58,820 bases of DNA from Deltaproteobacteria bacterium (lineage in GTDB: Bacteria > JAMCPX01), in assembly GCA_023382265.1 (NCBI GenBank), contig JAMCPX010000035.1:1-58820 (forward strand), given 5' to 3'. Positions 34,260-44,360 of the stretch are shown here, piece after piece. Under the pieces are notes generated by a model. That model was not told the origin of the DNA. It did not search any database and worked only from the letters and a program-made list of their open reading frames with translations. The translations under genes and the position numbers were made by a program. The first letter of the stretch is position 1. The number at the start of each line of letters is the position of its first letter.

Positions 34260-36899
34260 TTAAGACTTGGCTACCTGTTCCAAGCGGTAAACCTCGAGTT
34301 CATCACCCTTTTTTATATCATTAAAATTGGCTATTCCTACGCCGCACTCCATACCTTTATCAACATTTTTAGCATCTTCTTTAAACCTTTTCAGAGAACC
34401 AATCTTACTGTCATAAACAACTACTCCCTCCCTTAATATCCTCGCATTTGCCCCACGTTCTATCTTCCCCTCGGTGACAATGCATCCGGCAACAGTTCCC
34501 ACCTTGCTTACTTTGAATGTGTCAATGATTTTTGCTCTTCCAAGAATTTTCTCTTTAACCACAGGTTCAAGCATACCCACCAATGCCTTTTTCATATCAT
34601 CGATAAGATCATAAATGATGTTGTATGTTTTTATTTCGACATTTTGTAGTGAAGCAATATGGCTTGCCTTGGAATCTGGTCTTACATTAAAACCTATAAT
34701 AATACCATCCGATGCTGATGCAAGCATAACATCACTTTCCGTAATACTGCCTATAGAGGAATGAATTATCTTAATTTTTACATTTTCTCTTGAAAAACCA
34801 TCAATAGCATCCTTTATTGCACCAAGAGAACCAATGGAATCACATTTGAGTATTATTTTTAATTCCTTTATACTTCCTTCCTCTATCTTCTTATAAATAT
34901 CCTCAAGCGTAATCTTAATTTTCTTAGCAGGTTGTATAACCTGATGCTGCTGTTTTCGATACTCTACAATCTTTTTTGCGGTATCCTCATCATCGACGCT
35001 AAAAATAGTTTCACCGACCTCCGGAAATGAATCGAATCCTATGATCTCTACAGGCGTTGATGGAGCAGCATAAGCCATTATGTTCCCCTTTTCATCAAGC
35101 AATGCCCTTACTTTGTTGTAGTTATTCCCGTATACAACATAATTGCCCTTCTTAATGGTCCCTTCCCTGATAATGGCTGAGACAATCACACCAAGCCCTT
35201 TATCCATACGAGTTTCTATAATAATACCTTTTGCATTCTTATCCGGATTGGCTTTCAGTTCCATGATTTCTGCCTGTAAAAGTATAAGCTCTAAAAGTTC
35301 ATTAATCCCTTTCTTGTTTTTTGCAGAGATCATTGCGAAAAGGGTATTACCTCCCCATTGTTCAGGAACAAGTCCTTTATCGGATAACTGCTGCATAACT
35401 TTCTGAGGCTGGGCTTCAGGTTTATCTATCTTATTTATCGCAACAATTATAGGAACGGATGCTGCATTAGCATGATCTATTGCCTCAAGTGTCTGAGGCA
35501 TAGCACCATCATCCGCAGCTACAACAAGTATGACGAGGTCAGTTACTTTTGCTCCTCTTGCCCGCATTGCCGTAAAAGCCTCATGTCCCGGTGTATCAAG
35601 AAATGTTACCTGCTTATTATCAATCGTTACTTTATACGCACCTATGCTCTGAGTTATTCCACCAGCCTCACCGCCTGCTACGTTTGTTGATCTTATCGCG
35701 TCCAGCAAGGTTGTTTTCCCATGATCAACATGCCCCATAACAGTTACAACGGGTGGCCTCGGTTTCGATTTTTCCGGAGCATCGGTTTCGTTTTTGAATA
35801 CATCTTCAGGAGAAATCTCCTGCTTAATACTGACATCAAAGCCCATATCCTTAACGATCAGCGATGCTGTATCGGCATCTATAATATCATTTATGTTTGC
35901 CATTATTCCGAGTGTTATAAGTCGTTTTATAATTTCTGTGGCTTTTATGCCCATTAATTGGGATAGATTTGATACCGTAATACTTCTCTCTATGTTTATC
36001 GCTTTAGGCTGCTTTAAAATCTCTTTCGCCTTTTTTATCGTGTGTTGCTGCTGCATTTTTTTGCTTTGTGAATCTCTTCTCTTCGACTGCCCTTTTTGTC
36101 CGTATTCTTTGACAGGGATTACTTCCGGCAAAGGTTCTGGCGTTAATTCAACAGGCTCATCAAGTAGCTTAATCTCTTCTGCTATATCAGGCTCCGATCT
36201 GGAAAGAAGTTTTCTTTTTATGAAGATGCCTCCCTTCTCCGATTTTATTTTACCCTTGATTGTTTTGTAGCCATCATTAATCCCAGCTTCCGTACCTTCA
36301 TTTCTACCGGTAACAGACGTGTCTTGGTTTAAACCTGATTGAGTTTGTAGCGTAACATCATTATCCCGGGGCAGGACTGAAATCGTTGAGTCGTCTTTGA
36401 TCTCTACCATTTTATCTTCAGTTACTGCCGATTCGCTAACAGCCGTTTTAGGCTGGATCTCATCATGATCCACATGATGTTCTATCGTAACTTCATGTTT
36501 CACATTTTCCGGCACTTCTTCTCTATTACTAGAGGATACCTCTTCCTGACCATGTTGTTTAACAGCGGTAAGACTTTCAAAGGTCATACTTCCCTGTATT
36601 GCCGGCTCAGCATCTATTTTTCTTTCAGTAACGGCCGTTTCTTCCGTAGCGGCCTCTTTCTTTTTTCTAAGTATGGTTTTTGGTTTTTGAGGAGTTACAT
36701 TAGCCGTGTTTTGAGCACTCACCGCTGCCGATATAGTGCCGGGTTTCTTATGTGTTGATTTTTTTAATTTCTCCTCATCCTCCTCATTCACTGAACTGTT
36801 ATGTGATTTTAAAGACACTCCAAGTTCTTTTAACTTATTTATAACATCCGATGATGTCAAACCCATTTCCTTTGCTATTTCATGAACTCTTTTTTTCAT
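34260..36899 (-). CDS. infB: translation initiation factor IF-2
   Basis: IF-2 is the GTPase that brings initiator tRNA to the 30S subunit. The 879-residue protein has an N-terminal IF2_N helix domain ([18 protein letters not shown]), a long charged linker (about 50-290), a second IF2_N, and the G domain with [16 protein letters not shown] and NKID, then domains II-IV. The ATG at 36899 is preceded by GAGG; the frame runs back to a TTG that is not preferred. It follows nusA by 23 bp. Confidence 0.97.
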   Translation of the reverse strand: MKKRVHEIAKEMGLTSSDVINKLKELGVSLKSHNSSVNEEDEEKLKKSTHKKPGTISAAVSAQNTANVTPQKPKTILRKKKEAATEETAVTERKIDAEPAIQGSMTFESLTAVKQHGQEEVSSSNREEVPENVKHEVTIEHHVDHDEIQPKTAVSESAVTEDKMVEIKDDSTISVLPRDNDVTLQTQSGLNQDTSVTGRNEGTEAGINDGYKTIKGKIKSEKGGIFIKRKLLSRSEPDIAEEIKLLDEPVELTPEPLPEVIPVKEYGQKGQSKRRDSQSKKMQQQHTIKKAKEILKQPKAINIERSITVSNLSQLMGIKATEIIKRLITLGIMANINDIIDADTASLIVKDMGFDVSIKQEISPEDVFKNETDAPEKSKPRPPVVTVMGHVDHGKTTLLDAIRSTNVAGGEAGGITQSIGAYKVTIDNKQVTFLDTPGHEAFTAMRARGAKVTDLVILVVAADDGAMPQTLEAIDHANAASVPIIVAINKIDKPEAQPQKVMQQLSDKGLVPEQWGGNTLFAMISAKNKKGINELLELILLQAEIMELKANPDKNAKGIIIETRMDKGLGVIVSAIIREGTIKKGNYVVYGNNYNKVRALLDEKGNIMAYAAPSTPVEIIGFDSFPEVGETIFSVDDEDTAKKIVEYRKQQHQVIQPAKKIKITLEDIYKKIEEGSIKELKIILKCDSIGSLGAIKDAIDGFSRENVKIKIIHSSIGSITESDVMLASASDGIIIGFNVRPDSKASHIASLQNVEIKTYNIIYDLIDDMKKALVGMLEPVVKEKILGRAKIIDTFKVSKVGTVAGCIVTEGKIERGANARILREGVVVYDSKIGSLKRFKEDAKNVDKGMECGVGIANFNDIKKGDELEVYRLEQVAKS

Positions 36900-36922
36900 C
36901 TTTCCTCTTTTATACAATCATA

Positions 36923-38212
36923 CTATGAATGACTTTCAGCAGCAACGGTACCATTGTCATTTTTAATATTTTCACCGCGTTTTTTTATCTCTACATCCGC
37001 CATATCTTTTAGTTGTCTTGCATTTTTTTCATCAAATCCGGGCACTTTCATTAAAACTTCCAATGGCGATTCCGAGATCTCTTTAACAGACTTAATCCCA
37101 TAACCGTACAATAGCTCCGCTGTTTTACTGCTTATTGAATTAAATTCTGAAAACGCCTGTTTAGCCTTTTCTTTTATTTCATTAATATTCGTTTCACCTT
37201 TTATGTCTATCTTCCATCCGGTTAGCTTTGCGGCAAGCCTTACATTTACGCCTTTTCTGCCTATAGCTATTGATAATTGATCATCCGGTACAATAATTTC
37301 TATATATCTTTCTGCTTCATCAAAAGAAACCCCGCTTATCTTTGCAGGTGCAAGTGCATTCATTACATATTTTGCATGATCGTGCGTCCATGCGATAATA
37401 TCTATTTTTTCACCTCTCAACTCCTGAACAATATTCTGAACCCTTGCCCCTCTCATCCCTACACATGCACCAACCGCATCAACATCATTATTCTTTGAGA
37501 AAACTGCTATCTTTGCTTTATTCCCCGGCTCCCTTGCAACACCTTTAACTTCAACAACGCCTTCTGCAATTTCAGGAACCTCTAAAATAAACAGCTTCAC
37601 CAGAAATTGATCATGAGTTCTTGAGAAGAATATTTTAGGTCCCTTGTTGGTCATTCTTATTTCCTGCACGTACACCTTAATCTTGTCTCCTACCCTGAAG
37701 TTTTCTTTCGGCAGTTGATCCGCAGGCAACAAGACCCCGTCCGTTTTGCCAAGATCCAATATTATCGCCCTCCCTTCAAACCTCCTGATAGTCCCATAGA
37801 CAACTTCGCCTTTCTTAGATTTAAATTCCTTATAAACAACTTCCTTTTCAGCCTCGTTTATTCTTTGTAATATCACCTGTTTTGCAGCCTGGGCAGATAT
37901 CCTTCCAAACTTGGATGTATCCATCTTTATCCCTACACTATCACCGATCTGAGCATCCGGATCCATTGCAATTGCTTCATCAATGGTCAACTGTATATCC
38001 CTGTTCGTAATATCGCTTACAACCTCTTTGAATTCGTATACCTCTATCTCTCCAAGTTCCGGATTAAACCTTGCTTCTATATCTGTGTTATACTTTATCG
38101 TTTTTTTAGCGGCGCTTATCATAGCAGCTTCCAATGCATTCAATATAATGTCCTTATCTATGCTTTTATCATGTTCAAGCTGTTCAATAATCTTTAAAAG
38201 TTCTGATTGCAT
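36923..38212 (-). CDS. nusA: transcription elongation/termination factor NusA
   Basis: NusA binds RNA polymerase, slows it at hairpins and takes part in termination and antitermination. The 429-residue protein has the N-terminal polymerase-binding domain (1-125), S1 (GEVVYGTIRRFEGRAIILDLG), two KH domains (ACVGMRGARVQNIV, IAIGRKGVNVRLAAKL) and a C-terminal helix-hairpin-helix (ELLYGYGIKSVKEI, LMKVPGFDEKNARQL). It lies 9 bp after rimP. The strong hairpin in the operon leader (38705-38732) makes autoregulation by NusA plausible. Confidence 0.97.
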   Translation of the reverse strand: MQSELLKIIEQLEHDKSIDKDIILNALEAAMISAAKKTIKYNTDIEARFNPELGEIEVYEFKEVVSDITNRDIQLTIDEAIAMDPDAQIGDSVGIKMDTSKFGRISAQAAKQVILQRINEAEKEVVYKEFKSKKGEVVYGTIRRFEGRAIILDLGKTDGVLLPADQLPKENFRVGDKIKVYVQEIRMTNKGPKIFFSRTHDQFLVKLFILEVPEIAEGVVEVKGVAREPGNKAKIAVFSKNNDVDAVGACVGMRGARVQNIVQELRGEKIDIIAWTHDHAKYVMNALAPAKISGVSFDEAERYIEIIVPDDQLSIAIGRKGVNVRLAAKLTGWKIDIKGETNINEIKEKAKQAFSEFNSISSKTAELLYGYGIKSVKEISESPLEVLMKVPGFDEKNARQLKDMADVEIKKRGENIKNDNGTVAAESHS

Positions 38213-38221
38213 AATTCGCTC

Positions 38222-38686
38222 CTATATCTTGAAGGTCAAATTGGCTTTTTTTACAATACCGTAAGGCACTTTTAACTCTATGCCGTTTACATCTACTATA
38301 ATATCACCATTTGTTATTCCCCTAAGGGTGCCTTCTATAACAACCATATCATTAACAGGCTTTCTTGTAATAACCCTTATATCCCTGCCTGCAAATTTAA
38401 TATATTCACTCTCCTTTTTTAGCTCTCTTGTAAGCCCTGGAGACGAAACTTCAAGCGTGTAAGCAAAGTGTATCGGTACGTATACATCTATCAAGCTGCT
38501 AAGTATATTGCTTGCTTTTGCACAATCATCGGCATTAACAATCCCTTTCTTATCAATAAATACACGAAGTACATTCCCAGATTTTTCTCTCTGGTATTCT
38601 ACATCTATCACCTCATAACCTGCTTTTATAAGGTTTTCAGAGGCAATTTTAAAAACATCTTCTGCTATATTTTTATATTTATCCAT
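38222..38686 (-). CDS. rimP: ribosome maturation factor RimP
   Basis: RimP assists assembly of the 30S subunit. The 154-residue protein carries the family motifs GYEVIDVEYQREKSGNVLRVFID and DDCAKASNILSSLID in separate stretches, and the signature LEVSSPGLTRELKK. It is the first gene of the rimP-nusA-infB-rbfA-nrnA-truB-rpsO-pnp operon. The ATG has no clear Shine-Dalgarno and is only 18 nt from the leader hairpin. Confidence 0.95.
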   Translation of the reverse strand: MDKYKNIAEDVFKIASENLIKAGYEVIDVEYQREKSGNVLRVFIDKKGIVNADDCAKASNILSSLIDVYVPIHFAYTLEVSSPGLTRELKKESEYIKFAGRDIRVITRKPVNDMVVIEGTLRGITNGDIIVDVNGIELKVPYGIVKKANLTFKI

Positions 38687-38704
38687 TTTATTTATGCGAT
38701 AAAC

Positions 38705-38732
38705 AAAAAAGTGGGAATAATCCCACTTTTTT
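38705..38732 (-). terminator. perfect terminator hairpin in the rimP-nusA leader
   Basis: AAAAAAGTGGGA-ataa-TCCCACTTTTTT is a perfect 12-bp stem with a U-tract on either strand. It lies 18-46 nt before the rimP ATG and no gene to its left is on the plus strand, so it is not simply the end of a neighbour. Unless the promoter lies in the 18 nt after it, every rimP-operon transcript must pass through it, which makes it a candidate attenuator. Confidence 0.7.
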
Positions 38733-38964
38733 TTATTTCTAACATCTTATCCTTACTTTTTCAAGTATTTTTACAATTTCTGTTACATCAACTTTATATC
38801 CTATATCTACAACTATTTAATAAAGCTCAAAAATTATGTAAATACAACTATTTTTTTATATATCATGCCTTTATTCAAAAGTATATACTTTTTAGAATCT
38901 TAATGAACTATCCTGCGGCAAACAACAGGTGGTTTTCGAGTTAAGATTCGGGAGTCTTGATAAG

Positions 38965-38982
38965 AAGATGTCTTGACATCTT
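38965..38982. promoter_or_regulatory. operator-like palindrome over the wzm -35 box
   Basis: AAGATGTC-TT-GACATCTT is a perfect 8+2+8 inverted repeat whose centre includes TTGACA, the -35 box of wzm. A repressor here would block the promoter. The binding protein is unknown. Confidence 0.55.
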
Positions 38983-39001
38983 TATTAATAAAAATAATCA
39001 T
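38973..39001 (+). promoter_or_regulatory. promoter of wzm-wzt, leaderless arrangement
   Basis: TTGACA (perfect) and AATCAT (4/6) are spaced 17 nt apart. The -10 box ends 7 nt before the ATG at 39009 and there is no Shine-Dalgarno, so transcription probably starts at the start codon. Confidence 0.5.
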
Positions 39002-39008
39002 TAATCAT

Positions 39009-39794
39009 ATGAAAAGAATTGCCGAGCATTTTAAAGACCTTTACAGATACAGGGCACTCATAAGTGCACTTGTGATAAGGGGCTTAAAAGCAAGATACAG
39101 GGGCTCTGTACTTGGCTTTTTCTGGACATTCATAAACCCATTTTTATTAATGCTGGTTTATGTGTTTGTTTTCAAGGTATTAATGAAAAACGGGATGAAG
39201 AATTATTCCGTATTCCTTTTTGCAGGGCTTTTACCATGGACATGGTTTTCTACAGCACTTACAGACGGCGTTAATTCTATTGTAAGCGGTTCTAATCTCA
39301 TAACTAAAGTGCTTTTCCCACCCCAGGTATTACCCACGGTATCCGTGCTCGTAAACATGATGAACTATATTTTCAGCCTACCGCTTTTATTTTTATTCAT
39401 TTTTATTTTAAGAATGAACATCGGTATTTCCATAATAGCCGTCATCCCCGTCATCATTATACAGTTGATATTAACAGAGGGGCTTGTGCTCATAATTGCA
39501 GCTATAAACGTTTATTTCCGGGATCTCCAGCAGATCGTGAGTAATTTCTTATTGCTCGGATTTTTTGTAACACCCATAATCTATCAGCTTACACAGGTCC
39601 CTTCAAGGTATTTATTCATTTTATACACAAACCCTATGACCTTGTTGGTTCGTTCTTATCAATGGATTTTCTATTACGACACCTCCCCTAACTGGCTACA
39701 TCTGTCTTATTTACTGGCTGCCTCCTTTATCGTGCTTTTTACAGGCGTGTACATATTTGAAAAGCTCAAAGAGGCATTCCCGGAGTTTATATGA
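39009..39794 (+). CDS. polysaccharide ABC exporter permease (Wzm-like)
   Basis: This 261-residue ABC-2 membrane subunit exports O-antigen, teichoic acid-like or other undecaprenyl-linked polysaccharide with the Wzt-like ATPase that follows (ATGA overlap). It has six membrane helices and the family signatures LKARYRGSVLGFFWTFINPF, PWTWFSTAL and FRDLQQIVSNFLLLGFFVTP. The ATG at 39009 is chosen over a TTG at 38973 because the TTG is itself part of the TTGACA box. No glycosyltransferases are in the window, so the glycan is unknown. Confidence 0.92.
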   Translation: MKRIAEHFKDLYRYRALISALVIRGLKARYRGSVLGFFWTFINPFLLMLVYVFVFKVLMKNGMKNYSVFLFAGLLPWTWFSTALTDGVNSIVSGSNLITKVLFPPQVLPTVSVLVNMMNYIFSLPLLFLFIFILRMNIGISIIAVIPVIIIQLILTEGLVLIIAAINVYFRDLQQIVSNFLLLGFFVTPIIYQLTQVPSRYLFILYTNPMTLLVRSYQWIFYYDTSPNWLHLSYLLAASFIVLFTGVYIFEKLKEAFPEFI

Positions 39795-40540
39795 ACGATG
39801 CGGTTGTATTGGAGCATGTAGAAAAGCATTTCAAAAAGTATGCCTTAAAAAGAAATTACTCGAGTTTCAAGGAGCGTCTTGTACATTTTAACTGGTTTGA
39901 GAAAAACCCGAACAGAGAATATCTTGAGGTCCTTGAGGATATAAATCTATCTATAAAAAAGGGGTCAACATTTGGTCTGGTCGGCAGTAATGGCTCCGGT
40001 AAGAGTACAATTCTTAAACTTATAGCAGGGATATACAAACCGGATAGGGGTAAAGTGCTGGTAAACGGCAGGGTTTCCACCCTGATAGAGGTTGGTGCAG
40101 GCTTCCATCCAGAGTTTACTGGAAGGGAAAACATCTTTATAAACGGCATTATACTCGGTCTTCCAAAAAAAGAGATTAAAAAAAGATTTGATCAGATCGT
40201 TTCATTCGCAGAGCTCGAGGATTTTATAGACGCACCTGTCAGAACATACTCAACAGGCATGTATATGCGATTGGGATTTTCAGTAGCTGTAAATGTGGAT
40301 CCCGATATACTCTTAATAGACGAGGTACTGGCTGTAGGTGACGAGTCATTCCAGAAAAAATGTATTGATAAGATCACGGATTTTCGTAATAGAGGCAAAA
40401 CAATGATCATAGTCTCACACAGTATGGGTATGATTCAACAACTGTGTGATGACGCGGTATGGGTGCACAGCAGAGGCATATTCAAAGGCAGAACGGTTGA
40501 TGAAACGGTACACGCATACCAGTCCGACCGGAAAACATAA
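39791..40540 (+). CDS. polysaccharide ABC exporter ATPase (Wzt-like)
   Basis: This 249-residue nucleotide-binding subunit drives the Wzm-like permease. Walker A is GSNGSGKS (65-72), the signature is YSTGMYMRLGFSVA, Walker B is ILLIDEVLAVGDESF, and the switch His is in VSHSMG. It ends soon after the ATPase domain, so it lacks the C-terminal carbohydrate-binding domain of the longer Wzt proteins; this is the short type (KpsT/TagH-like), which does not select a modified glycan end. Confidence 0.93.
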   Translation: MNDAVVLEHVEKHFKKYALKRNYSSFKERLVHFNWFEKNPNREYLEVLEDINLSIKKGSTFGLVGSNGSGKSTILKLIAGIYKPDRGKVLVNGRVSTLIEVGAGFHPEFTGRENIFINGIILGLPKKEIKKRFDQIVSFAELEDFIDAPVRTYSTGMYMRLGFSVAVNVDPDILLIDEVLAVGDESFQKKCIDKITDFRNRGKTMIIVSHSMGMIQQLCDDAVWVHSRGIFKGRTVDETVHAYQSDRKT

Positions 40541-40559
40541 CGCTTTCCCGCACTGATAG

Positions 40560-40585
40560 ATACTGTTTACAGTATTGTTTTTTTT
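40560..40585 (+). terminator. terminator of wzm-wzt
   Basis: ATACTG-ttta-CAGTAT is followed by TG and a run of eight T. It lies 20 nt after the wzt-like stop, in the convergent gap with the aldolase gene. Confidence 0.65.
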
Positions 40586-40615
40586 GGCAAACAAACCACT
40601 TTGCTATGATCATAT

Positions 40616-41305
40616 TCAATTGCCATTTAAAACAGCCTTTTTCCTTTCAATCTCATTATCCTGCTCCGATTTAAGCAATTGAAATAATAAATCTGATATC
40701 TGCCCGGGTAATGTGGAGAGCTTTCTACCTGTTGCAATGGCATAATGGTAAACATGGGTTACCTTCTCGAGGAGTTCTGCATTCCTAAATGCCTTTTCTA
40801 TGGTTGTCCCAAGGCTAAGTGCACCATGGTTTTGCAGGATATAACAATTACACCTGTTTTTTAGTTTCGCTTTGATATTATCAACAAGCTCCTGACTGCC
40901 CGACATCCCGTATGGAATTATATCAATGCGATCTCCAATATTCATCACAACCTCATCAAACAACGCAGGTATTGGTTCATCAATTAACGCAAATACACTT
41001 GCGAAGGTTTGATGCGTATGAATAACGGCATTCACGTCTGGCCTGTTTTTATAAACCGATAAATGGGCATTCGTTTCAATAGAATGTCTATACTGCCCCT
41101 CGACAAGGGATGAATCGAAATCCACAACACATATATCATCCGGATTAAGACTCATATATTCTCTGCTTGACGGCGTTATTGCAATAAGTTTTTCCCCCTC
41201 TATCAACATAGAGACATTACCACCAGTACCAATATTATAGCCTTTTTTAAAGATAAGTTGGCTGTATTTCAACACATCGTTTTTGTATTTATCATATTTA
41301 CCCAT
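40616..41305 (-). CDS. class II aldolase/adducin-family protein
   Basis: This 229-residue zinc-dependent aldolase is of the AraD/FucA family, which cleaves or epimerises sugar phosphates, or (MtnB) dehydrates a methionine-salvage intermediate. The motifs are GYNIGTGGNVSML, the zinc ligands in IHTHQTFASV and YHYAIA, and NHGALSLGTTIEKAF. The 22-bp gap to the upstream acylase gene suggests one transcript. No kinase or isomerase is near to fix the substrate. Confidence 0.85.
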   Translation of the reverse strand: MGKYDKYKNDVLKYSQLIFKKGYNIGTGGNVSMLIEGEKLIAITPSSREYMSLNPDDICVVDFDSSLVEGQYRHSIETNAHLSVYKNRPDVNAVIHTHQTFASVFALIDEPIPALFDEVVMNIGDRIDIIPYGMSGSQELVDNIKAKLKNRCNCYILQNHGALSLGTTIEKAFRNAELLEKVTHVYHYAIATGRKLSTLPGQISDLLFQLLKSEQDNEIERKKAVLNGN

Positions 41306-41327
41306 AATATTTACCCATTAACCGGTT

Positions 41328-44300
41328 TTATGGTTCAAAGATCACCCTTGATTCTGCATTCGCAATTATGTCCTTCGGGTAAAACCACTGGGGGTGCACC
41401 TGATTGTTTATCCACAGATTTACCTGATCCCCGTAATGCTTTGGCGGATTATTAGGATCAGGTCCCATGCCCGATTCTCCGCCAGGAAGGACATTATATC
41501 CGATAATATCGCCTGGCTTCATCTCAACGGAGAACCTGATCGCTGGTCCGCTGCCATACGTATAATTTGTGTAAAAATTTGTTGATTGGTTATTGCCCAT
41601 CTCAAACCCGAACGTCCCGGGATCAACAGAGAACATGCTACCTGGTCTTGGATAGCCTTTCCCGTTATTTGGAAGGTTTAAGTTCTGGTATAGATTGTGT
41701 GCCGCAAGGTTAAGAAGATCAGAGAAGGTCAGAGTGTGCAGCTTGCCCCACTCCCATTGAGACATGTCAGTCGTTCCAAAGCTCGTTGGTGTGCTATTTC
41801 CAGAGTTGGGTGAAATAGAAAGATCGGTTATACCCTCCAAAAGGCTTTTTATCATGATCTGATCGGGGTTTCCTACAGTAAATGTAAAACCTGTGCCCGA
41901 CGCTGTAAGTGCATCAAACAGTGTACTCTGCCTTTCCGATGGCGAGTACGTTGCACACTGCGTTGGATGCTCAAGCATTGTCAATAATGTGTTGATGATG
42001 ATATCGTCGTTAACTGCCCTGTCCTGCCCTATTGCCCGCATCTTGTCATAAAAGATATTGTAAAACAGCCTTTGCACGAATGCTTCAAATATGGACGTCG
42101 CAATGCTGTTGTTTATGTCCTGCGTTGTTGCCGACTGGGATAATCCTGTGGGTGTGTCATACGGGTGTGTACCGGTTGTCCATTCGCTAAGATAATTCAT
42201 TGCGGTTGCTATTTGCGGATTCGATGTAACGGTAGGTGTGCTTGCCATATCACTATATGCCTTTTGCAAGAACGGCAGTATCCGTAATGCATAAGTATCC
42301 GTATGATCAGCCTGTATAGTATTCTGTACATAAGCAAGATCTATGACCGGCTTACCTGCTTCTATATCTTTATCTATCTCCTGTGCCCTGAACCCGGGAT
42401 CAAAGAACCCTCCAAGATAATATGGATTATCAAGCGGTTCGTTATTGTAAGTAACGCCGGCAGGATCTTCATTTGCCGTTGCAATATAGCCCTGTGCGGG
42501 GTTTTCCGTGAACGGTACTGCTGATGTCGGTACCATGCTGCCTATCCAGTAAAAATTAGAATCCGTGCCTGGCAGCATAATGTAAGGCGGATAAGTGAAA
42601 TCACTGAACTGTAATCCGCTCGGCAGGGCGTTTGTTGTATAGCTGAATGTATACGGGCCCCTTATCGGGATTGCACTCTGATCCGTCAAGTATATATTGC
42701 CGTATATATCGGCATAAACAAAGTTCTGCCCGCCTACCTTAAAATAGCTTTGAGCTGTTATAAACTGGGCAAGGTTTTGCGCCTGGTCAATATCATAGAA
42801 TGCCTGAATCTCGTTTGACTGCATCATCATGCCTGTCCATGTAAATGCAATGGCTGATGTTGATCCAGGTGCGTAGCTGCCCGTATATATTGGCATTGTG
42901 CCGTGTCCCGGTATCGTAACATAATACATATCATATGTGCCTGTTGTTACTTTTCCGCCATTTAACGGGCCCCCAAAATTGAATGTTACAGCCACGGTTT
43001 GTATTGGATAGGAGATGCCGTTATACACGACCGAATCAGGATTGCCCGTTTTAACAGTTTCCTGATAAACATCTATAACATCGGACGGAAATACTGTATC
43101 ACCCCATGCGATATAGTCATTGTGTCCTATTATTACACCCGGTGCCATAGGGAATACAACGCCAATGGTATTGATGTTCCCATTACCCATGGCCTCTGTA
43201 TTGACATGGACTTCGTAAAAGATCGGCGGATTATAAAGCGGCAGGTGCGTGTCATTTGCAAGAATTGCATAGCCATCCTTTGTCAGACCCGGACTGATTA
43301 CCCAGTTGTTACTGCCGATCTGACCTGCGCTGCGGTGCTTGTATAAAAAGCCAAAAGGACCGTTTTGTAATGATTCATAAAACGACTCTGCACCCTGTAA
43401 AGCATTCTGGTTTACCTGCAAAGGCTGGAAAGCCGCGTTGTTTTGTATACCCGATGTAGACATCGTATTGAGTGTGTTATACGACAAATAAGAGAATGTC
43501 GTAGAGGTTGCATATGAAAACGGATTTGGCAACGGCACTGCGGGTGCCTTTGCAGCGGGCTCTGAACGGGCAAAATCGTATGCAATGCCTGAAAAATGGC
43601 TCTCGCCTTGATCGGATGAAGTGGATGTGAATGTAGTAACAGCAGCGTTTAAGTAATGCGTTGCATGGATCTTTGTGCCCTCATTTTCCTCCGTAAGACT
43701 GTAGGACTCAAACTTACCAAATGCTATGATATCCTGCGGGGTGAACGGCTTTATGTCGGAAATGGTTATACCCAGAAGCGCACTTGAATATTCTGCAGGC
43801 AGGACATTTGCATTTGGATTTGCCTGAACTTGTTGAGCAAGCTGGCTCAGGTAGAAATTTATTCCATTGCAAAATGATTGAAGTATACCCTTCAGATCCC
43901 GAGGTGTCTGGGCATAAACAATCTGTGCGATTGTATAATAGCCCATCATTCTCGAATGTATGTCCTCGTTTAATGCTTGCTCGCCAAAATATTCCGTTAA
44001 CGTACCGTCCGCTATATGTCTGAACATGTCCATCTCAAACAGCCTGTCCGATGCCTCTGCATAGCCCTGGGCAAACGCGACATCAGTCATGGTTCTGCCG
44101 TATATGTGCGGTATGCCATAAGTATCCCTTATAATCTCAACAGGGTATTGTAAATCACCCGGTGCCACATTAATGGTTTGATTTACTGTTAGTGCTGTAA
44201 ATGGGTCGTTAGGCCCTATCGATACACCTCCACCGTTAAGACCTGTTGTAGCGCTGCTTACACCCTTTGAGCAATTATTTACAAGCAATAATCCGGCAAT

Positions 44301-44360
44301 CGAGAGAACCAATAGAATTAGCTTTACATTTTTGTATAAATCCTTTTTTGCACAATACAT
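41328..44360 (-). CDS. penicillin acylase-family (Ntn hydrolase) lipoprotein
   Basis: This 1010-residue N-terminal-nucleophile amidohydrolase precursor begins with a signal peptide ending in the lipobox LLVNNC, so it is an outer-membrane or periplasmic lipoprotein. The alpha-chain region carries VEIIRDTYGIPHIYGRTMTDV and FAQGYAEASDRLFEMDMFRH; the autocleavage site and nucleophile are in GSNNW, Ser350. GHNDYIAWGDTVFPSDVIDVY follows. Relatives deacylate penicillins, homoserine lactones or cyclic lipopeptides; quorum quenching is possible but unproved. At over 1000 residues it is longer than the usual 750-850. The ATG has AGGAG. Confidence 0.9.
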   Translation of the reverse strand: MYCAKKDLYKNVKLILLVLSIAGLLLVNNCSKGVSSATTGLNGGGVSIGPNDPFTALTVNQTINVAPGDLQYPVEIIRDTYGIPHIYGRTMTDVAFAQGYAEASDRLFEMDMFRHIADGTLTEYFGEQALNEDIHSRMMGYYTIAQIVYAQTPRDLKGILQSFCNGINFYLSQLAQQVQANPNANVLPAEYSSALLGITISDIKPFTPQDIIAFGKFESYSLTEENEGTKIHATHYLNAAVTTFTSTSSDQGESHFSGIAYDFARSEPAAKAPAVPLPNPFSYATSTTFSYLSYNTLNTMSTSGIQNNAAFQPLQVNQNALQGAESFYESLQNGPFGFLYKHRSAGQIGSNNWVISPGLTKDGYAILANDTHLPLYNPPIFYEVHVNTEAMGNGNINTIGVVFPMAPGVIIGHNDYIAWGDTVFPSDVIDVYQETVKTGNPDSVVYNGISYPIQTVAVTFNFGGPLNGGKVTTGTYDMYYVTIPGHGTMPIYTGSYAPGSTSAIAFTWTGMMMQSNEIQAFYDIDQAQNLAQFITAQSYFKVGGQNFVYADIYGNIYLTDQSAIPIRGPYTFSYTTNALPSGLQFSDFTYPPYIMLPGTDSNFYWIGSMVPTSAVPFTENPAQGYIATANEDPAGVTYNNEPLDNPYYLGGFFDPGFRAQEIDKDIEAGKPVIDLAYVQNTIQADHTDTYALRILPFLQKAYSDMASTPTVTSNPQIATAMNYLSEWTTGTHPYDTPTGLSQSATTQDINNSIATSIFEAFVQRLFYNIFYDKMRAIGQDRAVNDDIIINTLLTMLEHPTQCATYSPSERQSTLFDALTASGTGFTFTVGNPDQIMIKSLLEGITDLSISPNSGNSTPTSFGTTDMSQWEWGKLHTLTFSDLLNLAAHNLYQNLNLPNNGKGYPRPGSMFSVDPGTFGFEMGNNQSTNFYTNYTYGSGPAIRFSVEMKPGDIIGYNVLPGGESGMGPDPNNPPKHYGDQVNLWINNQVHPQWFYPKDIIANAESRVIFEP

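Larger units (their letters stand above)
38733..39008. other. divergent control region between rimP and wzm
   Basis: This AT-rich stretch must hold the rimP operon promoter (minus strand) and holds the wzm promoter (plus strand). On the minus strand TTGTAT-N17-TTTATT near 38855-38827 is a weak promoter candidate. An unassigned 23-codon frame (ending VKILEKVRIRC) precedes the hairpin; I see no evidence that it is translated. Confidence 0.4.
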
